Source: Mucidula mucida (taxonomy: Eukaryota > Basidiomycota > Agaricomycetes > Agaricales > Physalacriaceae). Taken from it: DNA of 64,000 bases. Positions 1 through 11,244 of this stretch are shown piece by piece. The position numbers were made by a program, and so were the translations under genes. Position 1 is the stretch's first letter, and each line of letters starts with the position of its first letter. The notes under the pieces are model-generated. The model was given only the letters and a program-made list of their open reading frames with translations, was not told where the DNA came from and searched no databases. The stretch lies in NCBI GenBank assembly GCA_015501055.1, contig JADNYV010000014.1, positions 372,001 to 436,000 on the forward strand, given 5' to 3'.

Positions 1-1517
1 GAAGTACACGGTATGGAAATACACATTGTCTTTGCCCATAAACTGATAGAGATGAACGTCTTTGGGATTGAACCACCATTTCTCCCATTCTGGTGTATAA
101 TTGGCAGTGATACTGGGGTATCCGATGGGTGCGTCGTACTATGAAGGTGAGTGAGCTAATAGATAGGATCGCCGAATGTTCTGCCATTACCCAAACATCT
201 AGACGAGACGCGTCAGTGACATACATGTATATCAACCGTATATGCCTTACATAAGACTTTGCCCTCCATCGCCTTGTCCTCCTCCGAATCTATAGGCACC
301 TTGACACCCCATTTGAGATCTCTTGTCAACGGGGTCGGAAGCAGACCGGCTTTGACACGGGCGTCAACTATTTCACCGTTGGCATTAATGACGGAGTTGG
401 GAGACCAATGGCCAGCTTTCCACGACTTCTTGATCCACTCTTCCGTCCGTGGTTGTATCTCATTGAGCTTGAGATAGTTGTGTGTAGAGGTTCGGGTCGT
501 TACTTTGTGGTCCTTGTTGACCATACAACGAGGCTTGATTAGCTCAATTGCATCTAAGGTACGGCTACAGAGATCGCATTGGTCTCCCCGAGCATCCTGA
601 GTGATTTTGTCAGTTATACACGCAGATATAGAGAGAACACAACTTGCTTCGTAGCCACAGTGCGGGCACACGCCTTCGACGAAGCGGTCTGCTAAGAATC
701 TGAAAGAGCCGATTAACGATAAGCATTGGAACATAGAAAGATACGTGCTTGGGGCACCCTTCGCAATAGACTTGTTCCTTGTCCTGCTTTTCGAGGTATC
801 CATTCTTTCGTAGATTCCGGTAGATACCTTGGCAGATACTAGCTTCGAGATGAGCGAAGATATGGAAGATATGTCGGAAGCCTACGTGGAATGCCATTCC
901 GTGGAAGTGCGTCCAAAGTAGTCAAAACTATGGAGAGATGAGCATGATTTAGGGACTGAAGAAAGGATTGGTACCCAATGTCAAACCACTCATAGGTCTC
1001 CTTATGGAGAAGGTGGTACTTGTCGCAAAGTACTTTGGGCTCTACACCTTCCTTTATGGCCTGAGTCTCTGTCGCAGTTCCGTATTCGTCGGTTCCACAG
1101 ATATACAATGTAGTTCGATTTCTCGTCCCTGTCCGACAAGAAGTTGAAACATCAAAGGTGCTTCATCGCATCCACGTACGATTGTAACTGCAGCCATATT
1201 AGCCTCTACATCGACCAACAATGCTGAAAACGCACCGACTGAAGACGTCGGCACTCAGAGTACTTCCAATGATGTTCCCTGTGTTTCTGGTCAATCAAAG
1301 TCCAGCCCAATGGGTTGCTGGCGTACCCAGATGGGGTACATTGTTGCAGTATGGCAATGCTGAAGTGATTAGGATATTTGTTTCGCCCTCCTTGGGTAGT
1401 CTAGTGACAGATCAGCTTTTCAAGTGGCCTCTGGCTTGTCACGTACATGGCTGGGGCACCTGGATGTGGTATAATCTGCAATAGGCCATCTGCTTGTCTA
1501 AATTTCTGTGTCGCCAT
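1..1517 (-). CDS. MES1: Cytosolic methionyl-tRNA synthetase, 3' end beyond the window
   Basis: Class I aminoacyl-tRNA synthetase that charges tRNA-Met in the cytosol. Visible in order: the HIGH-type motif in [12 protein letters not shown] (about 1335-1385), [16 protein letters not shown] (about 1055-1105), the FDYFGRTST segment, a zinc-binding insert with CEGC, CPHC and CDLC pairs (about 560-760), and the conserved [17 protein letters not shown] block at the left edge. The KMSKS loop and anticodon-binding domain lie outside the window. The proposed start at 1517 (MATQKFRQ) precedes a short exon joined to [17 protein letters not shown]; an earlier exon cannot be excluded. Introns are about 45-60 nt. 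One has GC-AG borders (597-647), and an 8-nt microexon (191-198) lies between two 52-nt introns (139-190 and 199-250). The exon near 1115-1160 carries a few residues the family lacks, so that splice is uncertain. Divergent from the OPT gene. Confidence 0.93.
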
Positions 1518-1890
1518 CGTCAGCACTGTCTGGCAGTCGAGGTGAACTCGGAGTAAGAGGACAAGGAGCGCTATCGATGACTCGAGGCCCCTCGGCAAGC
1601 TGTGCCGAGCCCTACGACGCGTACAACGCGTACAAATGTCTGATCATAAACTCGGGTTAAATACTGGATGCGCGTATTTTCGTTGCAATATTGTGAGAGA
1701 TCTGCATTGGAGAACTCTATGGGGGCTGTCAGGGTTCTCGTCGACTCTGGTGAGCAGGACGACCAGGTTCTCGGAGGAACGGTCCGATGCCTGCCGGATG
1801 CAGGCTGCCCCTGCATGCTTGCTAACGCCTTGCTTCTTACCTTCATGCTAGTATGACCTGGTTCAAGTATATCGTTACACTCTCAGCTCC
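1518..1890. other. Divergent intergenic region between MetRS and OPT transporter
   Basis: This stretch holds the promoters of the two divergent genes and probably the unidentified first exon of the OPT transporter. Short ORFs on both strands show no family resemblance, and I see no clear TATA box. Confidence 0.5.
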
Positions 1891-4331
1891 TTGCTAGTGC
1901 TAACTCATGCCAGGAAACTCGTCAAGCCGCTTGGCGAAGGCCATTCAGCGTCCAATGAATTCACCTTTACAGCCGTTATCTTGGGTTTACTAATAGGAAG
2001 CCTATTGTGCTTTACCAATCTCTACTTTGGCTTGCAGACGGGATTTATCAGTATGTGCGTCGAATACCTTGTAGTATCAGTCTTCAAGCAAGTGATACCG
2101 TCTCTGTAGGATGTCGTTACAATCCGCCTTGATTGGTTTCCTGATATCTAGGATGCTTCCGAAACCTCTTAGTCCCCAAGAGATCATCGTCGTACAGACG
2201 ACGGCTGTGGCTACTGGAACGATGCCTCTCGCAGTATGGTTTACGTTTCTCAACATGACGCCTCGAGCATAATCATTCATAGGCAGGTTTCGTGGGCATT
2301 CTACCGGCGCTAGGTCTACTGGATGAAGAGAGAGACGGCACTCCGCCTGTGCACTTATCTTGGATTGCTGGTGTAGGATGGTCGCTTGCCGTCGCGTTCT
2401 TCGGGTGAGGTATATGGTTACGCCAGAACTCAGGACTTACGTTCTATTTATAGCGTTTTCATGTCCCCACCTATACGGAAACAAGTGGTTTGTCCGTCAT
2501 CGATGATCTCTCGTATGTACGCCTTATATTTCCTTAGATTATTGAAGAACAGCTTGCTTTTCCGTCCGGCACTGCAACTGCCCACCTCATATCCGTTCTA
2601 CATAAGCTTCCGCCCCCAGAAGCAACTTTGCGTCATCGACACGGTTACCAACGGATAGACGAGGAAGAATCTGTACAGAATGAGCATGATTCGGTTCACA
2701 GTGAAGAGGAGGCGCTCGTATTGGCCGAGCAAGAAGTCGTTCAAGAGACCGGGTGGCACACCCTTCTCTGGAGTTTCGCCACCTCTGGACTGATGACAGT
2801 GAGTAGAGTTATACGGCGTCGCGAGCGGCTGATTTATAATTCTATCTTAGCTTGCTGCCTATTTCTTCCCCGTTATCTTCGCTATACCCATATTTGGCAA
2901 CTATCTAGCTAGCAGCTGGTTATGGAGCTTCACGCCCAGTCTATCCTATGTTGGTCAAGGTATCATCATGGGATTTCCTGTCACCCTTTCGATGAATCTG
3001 GTAGAGATTGTTTTCTGTGCTCTGAGAGCTCACTGATACATTCACACAGGGTATGTTCGTGGGTTGGGCAATCTTGTCACCTTTGTCAAAATATTCTGGC
3101 TGGGCACCTGGTCCTGTGGGAAGTATGACAGACGGTGCCCGTGGATGGATCCTCTGGGTATCGCTTGCCATTATGTGTGCGGACAGTCTTGTCTCCCTTT
3201 TGCCTGTCGTCTTCGGATATATCAAAGATGTTGTTGTCTCTGGTGGAAAAGATGGTCTGCGAGACGACAAGGAAACTGAAACTGAAGATCGCCTGGTGCC
3301 TACGAAATGGGTCATCATTGGATGGAGCGTCAGTGTAATCGTCGGAACGTTTCTTGTCTGGCTGGTGTTTGGGCATGAAGGCATCAAGCCTTGGGCAACA
3401 TTTATAGGCTTCGTGATGGGAGGAATGCTCAGTATCCTAGCGTATGTTGTTTCAACCTGGACGCATAGTTTTTTCTCATCAGTCACGTTTCGTCGCAGCG
3501 TCCGAGCATTAGGGGAGACCGACATAAATCCTGTGTCTGGGCTCGGAAAGATCTCTCAGCTCTTCTTTGCCTGGATTCAACCCGGAAATATTGTCGCGAA
3601 TATCATAGCTGGAGGTGTAGCCGAAGCCGGCGCACAACAGTGAGTCGATTCCGTGATGGTAACCTTTGTTGTATAAACCATATTCCAGAGCTGGTGACTT
3701 GATGCAGGATTTGAAGACTGGACATCTTTGTCATGCTTCTCCTAGGGCGCAGTTCTACGGACAATTGATTGGGTCGACTTTCTCCATAGTGGTTACGACT
3801 ACGGCGTACACTCTATACAATCGTGCCTATGAAATTCCGGGACCGTCCTTTCCAGCACCGACTGCATACGTATGGCTTAGCCTTGCAAGATTACTTCGTA
3901 CGCGGAGAGCATTATTTCAAGTGAACTTGAATTGACGCGTTCTAGGCGACGGGAAACTACCTGACCAGAGTGGTATCTTCATGCTCGCCTTCGCCGTAAT
4001 ATTTGGATTTAGCGCTGCTGTCAAGAACTACGCGGCACGAAAACAGCTATGGTGGGCGAAGTGGATACCTTCAGGAGTGGCCTTCGCGATTGGGTTTTTG
4101 AATACGCCGTCATTCTCCATCGCGAGACTTCTTGGTGGCATTCTAGATCATGTTTATCGGACTAGATTCTCAAAGAATCCGTCGGATATACGCCTCATAG
4201 TCGTCGCCAGTGGATTCGTCTTGGGCGAAGGCGTGACCAGCGTGATTTCTCTCGTTCTTCGTACCTTTGGTGTTGGAGCAATCAGTTGTTGGGGATGTGG
4301 TCATGGAATGTGTGGCGGATGTCCTGCATGA
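1891..4331 (+). CDS. OPT-family oligopeptide/metal-chelate transporter (first exon unresolved)
   Basis: Polytopic plasma-membrane or vacuolar proton-coupled transporter of the OPT superfamily, closer to the YSL-like branch than to the small-peptide branch by its short hydrophilic N-terminus. Segments in order: GEGHSASNEFTFTAVILGLLIG with CFTNLYFGLQTGFISMMSLQSAL (spliced over 2055-2109), TTAVATGTMPLAAGFVGILPALGLL, the signature FPSGTATAHLISVLH (about 2570-2620), LLWSFATSGLMT, YVGQGIIMGFPVTLSMN, GWAPGPVGSMTDGARGW, AGDLMQDLKTGHL, and the last membrane segments to VVASGFVLGEGV and a Cys/Gly-rich tail. An acidic cytoplasmic loop (DEEESV to EEEALVLAEQE) follows the signature. About nine introns of 45-60 nt remove all frame changes. 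The codon at 1891 is not an ATG, so a short 5' exon lies upstream in 1630-1860. The substrate cannot be read from the sequence. Confidence 0.92.
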
Positions 4332-4630
4332 AGTACTTGGCTCAATCGACTTTATCTATTTACTTATACCATAGATGAATTGCGTACTGTAATAGAACTA
4401 TTTGCTGCCTAGTATATGATGTTGTATTATGGGAGTAGGGATGTTTGTGCCGTGCAGCCAACATTGCAGCCATTGCTGGCAAACGTTACATGTCGCTTGA
4501 AATCCTTCCCTCCAAAGCTGAAATCAATTGCTCGATGGTAAAGTTGCAGGGGAACCTAGTCTTAGACAGACTCGAACGCTTGAGGGCAGGCTGAGACTAG
4601 GACACCGGACTATGTAAATCAACAGCTGTA

Positions 4631-5374
4631 CTATCCGTACCGGTGGTCCGGATAATCACCTAGAAGCGGTTAAAGTGGAAATAAGTCCCAGAATACAGCA
4701 TTTCCCGGTCTCGATGATTTAAGAATCTAAATCAGATACCTTTTTTACATCTCTGAGCGAAGCAGTGAGAAAATAGACGGATGGGAGGTATATGAAAACC
4801 GCGACGCGAGCATCAAAACTCACTGATCAGATCAGTGTTTCGGGTATTTCAGGCGCTGGAGGTTCCCAGAAAATCTGGGAAAGCTGTAGTACATAAATAT
4901 ACCATGTATGTAGTAGTCTAGCCTGACCGCTATCAACTTAGAGGAGTGACGAAGCTTTATACCTCGAAATGAGTCGTCGAAGCGTGATGTAACAGCGTGA
5001 CGCTTGACTTGGTGAATAGTCACGCTCTGACAGTCGGGAGGCATCGATAGCTTCGTCTGTGTTTTCTCTGTTGAAGAATGATAGCCAATCAGTGTATTGA
5101 GCATGGATCTATGTACTATAGCTTTCCCAGACTTTTTGGGAACCTCCAGCGCCTGAAATACCCGAAACACTGATCTGATCAGTGAGTTTTGATGCTCGCG
5201 TCGCGGTTTTCATATACCTCCCATCCGTCTATTTTCTCACTGCTTCGCTCAGAGATGTAAAAAAGGTATCTGATTTAGATTCTTAAATCATCGAGACCGG
5301 GAAATGCTGTATTCTGGGACTTATTTTCACTTTAACCGCTTCTAGGTGATTATCCGGACCACCGGTACGGATAG
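4631..5374. mobile_element. MITE-like element with about 270-bp inverted arms, TA target duplication
   Basis: The 744-bp element begins CTATCCGTACCGGTGGTCCG and ends with the reverse complement of that sequence. It is flanked by TA on both sides (4629-4630 and 5375-5376). The inverted arms run from about 4631-4906 and 5100-5374 with a few substitutions and short gaps. They leave a central spacer of about 190 bp without a plausible ORF, so the element is non-autonomous and would fold into a long hairpin. The TA duplication points to mobilisation by a Tc1/mariner or pogo-type transposase. It lies in the gap between the OPT gene and the next membrane-protein gene. Confidence 0.85.
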
Positions 5375-5935
5375 TATTGTATGAGATTCTTCGTCTTCTT
5401 GCTTTCTCCAGTACTCCACCCATCGTTATGGTTCGCTTGATGCTTATCTTTTTGTCTGCCTTCTGGTTCCTACATCCAGATTCATTACCCTGGGTCTGTG
5501 AGCAACTTAGCGCCCTTTGGATGCTCAAGTCACCAAATCCCATGTCACTGCATGGCGTCTGGCACCTCGCGTCGGCCCCAGGACTCGATAGGATCAGTGA
5601 ATTCTATATTGTTTCCACGCCACATGTCTGGGGCTCAACCTCTCGGATGTGAGGACTCGGGTTAACCGTCTAGTCTGAATCCTGTTCATGGCTTTTGTGG
5701 GACTATTCTCTTTTCCCAAGAACGACTTCTAAGCTGTCCAAAGTCCTGATCGCCGTCCTGGAACTTATCTGCATTCATGACATCACCTGGCTTCCTCACG
5801 CCACTCGCGTATTTTTTCCCCTTTTCGGTCCATTGCGTTCAGCGCCCCTTCTCCATTTCGTTCATTTATAATCTACTCTGCAGGCGCATACGCTGCGCAG
5901 TGTCCGCCACTTCCATTCGATAGATTGCGCCCTCT
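5375..5935. other. Intergenic region right of the MITE
   Basis: No supportable gene. A 91-codon plus-strand ORF (5377-5652) starts inside the MITE border and has no recognisable domain. The last part, rich in pyrimidine runs, probably carries the promoter of the membrane-protein gene starting at 5936. Confidence 0.5.
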
Positions 5936-7178
5936 ATGGCGCAACTCTCCCTGGAAGTCGTTGGGGTGATCTCTATATGGGCTGAGGTCAGTAGATCACT
6001 GATGACTACTTCTCGTGCAGAAGATATCGATATCGGTGCTCTACAGATTCTGCTTTACGGTTCGTTGAAGTCCCGTCATGTCCCAGCAGTACCATTCAGA
6101 TCAAGAGGTGTACAGGCGTTTATACGTGTCTGTTTTTCACGACTGTGTACATCAATCTCAAGAAGGGAATTACGACAACGCCCTCTCGCGTACGTTCTCT
6201 ATGATCGCGTGCCATCGAGCACTCACGAATCATTGCAGGTCCTGTTCCTCGCCATTCTTTTAGTGTTTGGTATATGCACCATACACGTCGGTAGGTGTTT
6301 ACCGTCTAAATCATTGACCCAATCCATTAACTACGGTACAAGCCCTCAATCTTTATCGCCTACTTCGCGGATACGTCTGGCTCCGAGAAACCGTCGGTCC
6401 TGTAGAGTATCTTTTCGATCTAGGTCGATGGGACAACATTGCGCATGACGCAGTCAATGCGGTAATGACATGGATGGGCGATACTCTTGTGGTCCGCGTT
6501 ACCTTCGCGGCGTCCTTCAACTCACTGAACATCGTTAGATTTACCGATGCTTCATTGTGTGGGACAAGAACTACTATATCATCGCTGTACCATCAGTGTT
6601 GCTCGTCGTGAGCATCAGTAAGCGTCAGCTTCGCCTGAAACATTGCGATGCTTAGTCTAGTTGCGAATTCTGTCGCTCTGCAGCTTTTCACAGAAGTGCC
6701 ACTTGGAACGATCTTTAGTCCTACGCTGGTACACTGGATGGACACAATCTACGCCACCACATTCGTTCAGAATTTCATGACGACGAGCCTCATTGCCTAC
6801 AGAATATGGCGTCAAGATCGCGCGTCGGCCATAGCCGGTCTTCGCTCCCAAGGTTCGGGCACGTTGAGTCTCATTCCTATCATTCGAATCCTCGTGGAGA
6901 GCGCTGACCTGTACATGCGACAGGTAATCATTCTGATTGTCCTCTACGCTCGGAAGCACCATGCGCAGTTCATCGTCCAGGAAACTTTGGTTCCCACCAT
7001 TGGTGAGTTACCTACTTACGAGATACTTGATATCAAGGAGTGACATTCAATGGTAGGGATTGTATTCACTCTTATCTCTGTCCGACTTTCCTTTCGTTCG
7101 TCTCGTTCTCTCAGGGTTACTTCGGTCCGCCCCACAGGCCTCTACGACCTTCGAAATAGCAAAACAGTCAATCGCTGA
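5936..7178 (+). CDS. Agaricomycete multi-span membrane protein, function unknown
   Basis: A predicted polytopic membrane protein of a large family in mushrooms that is usually annotated only as hypothetical. The start MAQLSLEVVGVISIWAE is followed by spliced hydrophobic segments: ILLYGSTIQIKR, TGVYTCLFFTTVYINLKKG, VLFLAILLVFGICTIHVG, the conserved loop ALNLYRLLRGYVWL with GPVEYLFDLGRWDNIAHDAV, IYRCFIVWDKNYYIIAVPSV, VANSVALQLFTEVPLGTIF, SLIAYRIWRQDRA, and a last pair ending in the GIVFTLISVRLSFRSS membrane/tail region. At least seven introns of about 40-55 nt separate these pieces. The topology suggests seven membrane spans, receptor-like in layout, but I see no motif that proves GPCR function. 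The family assignment rests on pattern memory of similar fungal proteins. Confidence 0.8.
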
Positions 7179-7450
7179 GGAGAATCGAAGATTGACGCCG
7201 ATCGCTATATGGAACGCCCAAAGCCTATGAACAGCGGTATCCGGGAGGTGTACACTCATTGTATTAGCAATAAGAAACAAAGAACATATGATCATTGAGA
7301 GAAACACGTTCGAGCAAAGGAAAGATACACAGGCCGACGCATCACGTCATTAAGCCGGGATTTTCAGTTCACCACGCCACCGACACGTCTATGCCACGTT
7401 TTTTGATCAATCTTGCAGGCGATCATTCAACTGCTGTTTAGTCAACGGTC

Positions 7451-8541
7451 ATGTCGAAAGTGAAGTTGGCGAGCATTTCATCTTTAACCTTCTATAACGG
7501 AGCGGACACCAAGGCGCGGCGCACCGACCCAATCCCTCAACTGACTTGTGTGGGGAAGCCGTGCAAGTATTATCAACCCGACGTTGTACGCTGCAAGAAC
7601 GATGGTGGCTCTGGAATCGATGTGGATTGGAAGGTATACCGAACCATCTACCTCTGGACTCGTCTTTTCACGATTTTTCCTAGTGTGAAACAGAGTTGCC
7701 TGATTCTCTTCGTCTTGGCAGAGTGGAAGTACGAACGATGGTACCCTTTAGAAGCCCCGCTCAAGTAATGCGATGTGTAGGTTTCCTGTGAGGGATGGTC
7801 TCGTCCCGGAGATCCCGAGGTGCTCAAAGGTAATAATGCGTTCGAAGGAAAGGGTCGCGACCTTAAATTGGTCACCAGGTTCATGCGGTCTGGAGTATCG
7901 TCTGGTAGAGATTCCAGATGCTGTCCGAGGCAAGGACAGGTCAGTTAAAACCGAACAGTGTACGACCATACTCGCCCTTGCATCAATAGCGGAATTGATT
8001 TCCTATCGCAGCATTCGATGTAGCCTCTGTGATTTTCGGCGTCCTGTTTTTCTCTGTCTTGGGCATCATCTTGTACAGTTTTCTTGCATCCTGTTTTTCG
8101 GGCTCCAATGGCGCTAGCCCGCGTGGACCTCGCGATCCGCCCGAAAACCGTCCAAACTCGTCGTCTGGATGGTTCCCCGGCGGTTATGATGACGATAGGC
8201 GTGGTCCTAGAGCACCACCTCCTCCCTACTCAAAAAGCGCTCCCGGAACGCAACAAGAATCTGGCTGGTCACCTGGCTTCTGGTCGGGAGCCGCTCTTGG
8301 TGGACTGGGTGCTCATCTGCTGAATCGTGGCAACCGTCGTGAACCGGAACCACGCCAGGAACCACCTGCAAGACGATTTTGGGATTGGGAGCGCCCTGCT
8401 GCCAACCGACCTAGCTATTTCACCCCCGAGTCTACCAGGCGGTCTTCATATCATTATAGTAGTGACGATCGCGGAGAAGGCACGTCCAATCTCGGAACCA
8501 TGAGAAGGAGTACTGGGCTTGGTGGTTCAAATGTAAGGTGA
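7451..8541 (+). CDS. SARAF: SARAF-like store-operated calcium entry regulator
   Basis: The protein matches the SARAF/TMEM66 family, ER membrane proteins that in animals slow store-operated calcium entry; the fungal role is unestablished. The luminal half shows SKVKLASISSLTFYNGADT, ARRTDPIPQLTC, DVVRCKNDGGSGIDVDWKC, ELPDSLRLGRVEV and SCEGWSRPGD, with paired cysteines typical of the family. It is followed by one membrane span (VIFGVLFFSVLGIILYSFLA). The cytosolic tail is rich in Pro, Gly, Arg and Ser and contains the recurring GWSPGFWSGAALGGLGAHLL segment. Introns near 7633, 7730 and 7828 have GT-AG borders. The one at about 7930-8011 only keeps frame if its donor is GC (CGAG, then GCAAGG). A signal-peptide exon is expected upstream of 7451 and was not found, so the true start is probably earlier. 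Confidence 0.85.
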
Positions 8542-8926
8542 ACGAGAGGAAGAGTGAAGAAGGTGTAAGATAGAATGTGAGTAAGTCTTTTTTGGTTGGT
8601 ACGTTTACTATAAATCTAACAAGCTTTCCTCATTTGTTCAATCAGATTGTGTATGTACTTCTTGTACTATGATCTCTGGAAAATGCTCGGACGTACTTAT
8701 TATGATTAACGCGTCGAAAGGAAGTGTAAGTTCTATTTCGAGGTCGCGACCACCACGTCCCGGCGGGTTCTCGTCTCAACGCCTGACTCCGGGTTTCTAT
8801 GGGCGCCCGCCTTGTACATCGGACCGAACCTCGTATAAAATGACTTCTGCCTCCAGCCTTTCACATCATCTCAAATTCCCACAGGGTAACTCTGGTAGTA
8901 ACCTTAGGCTCACTCGCGCTGCAGTC
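8542..8926. other. Intergenic region with the endoglucanase promoter
   Basis: It contains the 3' flank of the SARAF gene and the promoter of the GH5 gene, including a TATA box at 8834-8840. The frame of the GH5 first exon stays open to 8669 but looks non-coding upstream of 8927. Confidence 0.5.
8834..8840 (+). promoter_or_regulatory. TATA box of the GH5 endoglucanase gene
   Basis: TATAAAA lies about 90 nt upstream of the ATG at 8927, a normal distance for a fungal gene with a short 5' leader. Confidence 0.55.
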
Positions 8927-10829
8927 ATGAGGTCGTTCTCATCATTCGTTTCTCTCGCCATCCTTTTGAGCTGCGCCACTGCACGACCATGCACGCAATA
9001 TGTCTATCCTTCCGAGTCATATAGCGTCGCCGAATCAACCTCTTCTATGCCATCATCCTTCCAAAGTCTGTCTACGTCGAGTGTAGCGACCCAGGTCACG
9101 TCGTCAGCATCGGCCGCCTTTGAAGGGACAACGTCCGCACCCACCACCATCGACATTATCGACAACGTCGCCTTCAACTTCAACTGCACCTGTAACTTGC
9201 TCGGGAGATTTAACAAAATTCACTTACTTTGGCGTCAATGAAGCCGGCGCTGAATTCGGGAATACCAACATCCCTGGAACCCTTGGAACGGATTATATTT
9301 TCCCAGAAGAAAGGTGCGCTTTCGGTGTTATTTTTTTCAAGATTAGCACCAACGAAGCGAGCATTTCGTAGCTCTATTGATGTAAGTTAGGCCAAGAGGA
9401 CAAGCGATTGACGGGTTATTATTATTAACATTCTTAGTACTTCGTTGACCTAGGTTTCAACTTCTTCCGTGTACCCTTCTTGATGGAGCGCTTGGTGTCT
9501 CCTGCCACCGGAATTACTGGCGAGTTGGATGAGGATTACTTCGGTCTTTTGAACGACGTAAGCACTGCCAGTGAAAGATATTCAACACACTGACGAGCAA
9601 GGGCGCTTAGACCGTCAACTATATTACCTCAAAGGGGGCCTCCGTCGCAATTGAACGTACGTGTTGAAGCTTCGAATTCTTCCTTCGTACAACTCACCGT
9701 CTTCGAGCTCATAACTTTATGATCTACGATGGTTCCACGCTCTCGAGCGCATCAGAGTACGTGGCACGTCTTGACTGAGGTTTTCACCCTTCATTGCTTC
9801 CACAGCTTCCAAGCCTGTACGCTCTGTGCTTGGCTCTGTCGATTCCGCGTCTGATATCATCTCACAGTCTGGACAAATCTCGCCAACGAATACGTTTCGA
9901 ACCCCAATGTCATCTTCGGTACAGACAGTACCTCCATTGGAGTGAATAACACTCAAGCCCTCTAGATCTGATGAATGAACCGCACGATATCGCGGCTACC
10001 ACCGTTGCAGAGATGGTGGGGGAATTTTAGGTCTTCTCAACTGACTCACACTGTTTACAGATGCAAGCTGGAATTGACGGTGTCCGTTCAACTGGAGCCA
10101 CTCAGCTAATCCTTGTCGAAGGGACCTGTACGTGATGTTGACCTCTTTTCGTAGCGCTACATCAATTGACGAACTCGGTGCAGCCTGGACCGGTGCATGG
10201 AGTACGTCGCTACTAACATTGTTACATTCGACAATATGTATAATCCCCATATAGCCTGGACGACCTCCGGCAACTCTGATGCTTTTGCCACCATCACCGA
10301 TACTCTGGATAACACAGCTATTGGTCCGCATTGTCTAATGTGGCGTTACTTGACATTGACAATGATCGCAGAGATGCATCAGTACCTCGACTCTGACGGT
10401 TCTGGAACCTCAGAGACGTGCGTATCGTCTACGATTGGGGCCGAACGAATCGCCGACGCGACTGCATGGTTGCAAGAAACGGGCTTCAAGGGCTTCTTGG
10501 GCGAAATCGGTGCAGGGTCCAACGATGATTGGTACGTACTCTTCCTCCATGTAGCTTCATATGCAGTGTGCACAGATGAATGTTCATGTTCCAAGCATTG
10601 CTGCCGTGTACGGCACCATGTGTGCTATGCAGCAAGCCGGCGGCTCTTGGATTGGTGCCGCATACTGGGCTGCGGGACCATGGTGGGGCGACGTGAGTAC
10701 TTTTGTGTTGTGTGGCGTCGTGCAACTGAATATGTACCCACCTATCTATAGTATTTCCAATCCATCGAGCCACCGAGCGGCGCTTCTGTATCCGAGATGC
10801 TTCCTCAGGCGCTGGAGCCATTCTTGTAG
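8927..10829 (+). CDS. Secreted GH5 endo-beta-1,4-glucanase (subfamily 5 type)
   Basis: Hydrolyses internal beta-1,4-glucan bonds of cellulose outside the cell. A signal peptide ([19 protein letters not shown]) is followed by a Ser/Thr-rich linker; I see no CBM1 cellulose-binding module. The catalytic domain starts at [22 protein letters not shown] and runs through [19 protein letters not shown], the acid/base glutamate in LMNEPHDI (about 9965-9990), [28 protein letters not shown], the nucleophile glutamate in [13 protein letters not shown] (about 10490-10530), and [12 protein letters not shown] to a stop at 10827-10829. About a dozen introns are needed; one exon is only 10 nt (9372-9381). The splice joining the linker to the catalytic domain (9000-9125) is unresolved. 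The order of motifs matches subfamily 5 endoglucanases. Confidence 0.9.
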
Positions 10830-11244
10830 TTTCTTCTTATACTTTGGCGTACAATACGAGGATACCTCTCCCACAACTCAAACTGTGTGCATTCTAGATC
10901 GTGAATGATCGCGAACTGAGATTGTCCTAGTATTGTCCTCCTTCAAGTGAGACATTCGCGTCTTGGACCTGACAGGGTCCGTTCCCAGTTTAGGTTGCTG
11001 TCATGGCATCAAGGATCCTCTTCACTCCTCCGCCTCGCTCCGCCTTTCTCACAGGGGAGAGGGACTGGAGTAATTCGAATTCGTTTGTATTGTAATCATG
11101 CAAAGCAGTAGTAATAGCACGCGTACGTAAACTAATTAAATGCGCTCACGTAGAGCGAGAAAGTATTTAAACGACACGTATGATACAACCATATATATAC
11201 ATCATTAAGCGCGTACATTCCGTATTTTCGTAGTGTAGAATCAA
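10830..11244. other. Convergent intergenic region
   Basis: It separates the 3' ends of the endoglucanase (+) and the Zn2Cys6 regulator (-). AT-rich in its right half (about 11095-11230). No ORF or RNA gene is apparent. Confidence 0.5.

Noticed and set aside
8669..8926. In-frame upstream extension of the endoglucanase
   Set aside because: It would bury the signal peptide beginning at 8927 and start upstream of the TATA box.
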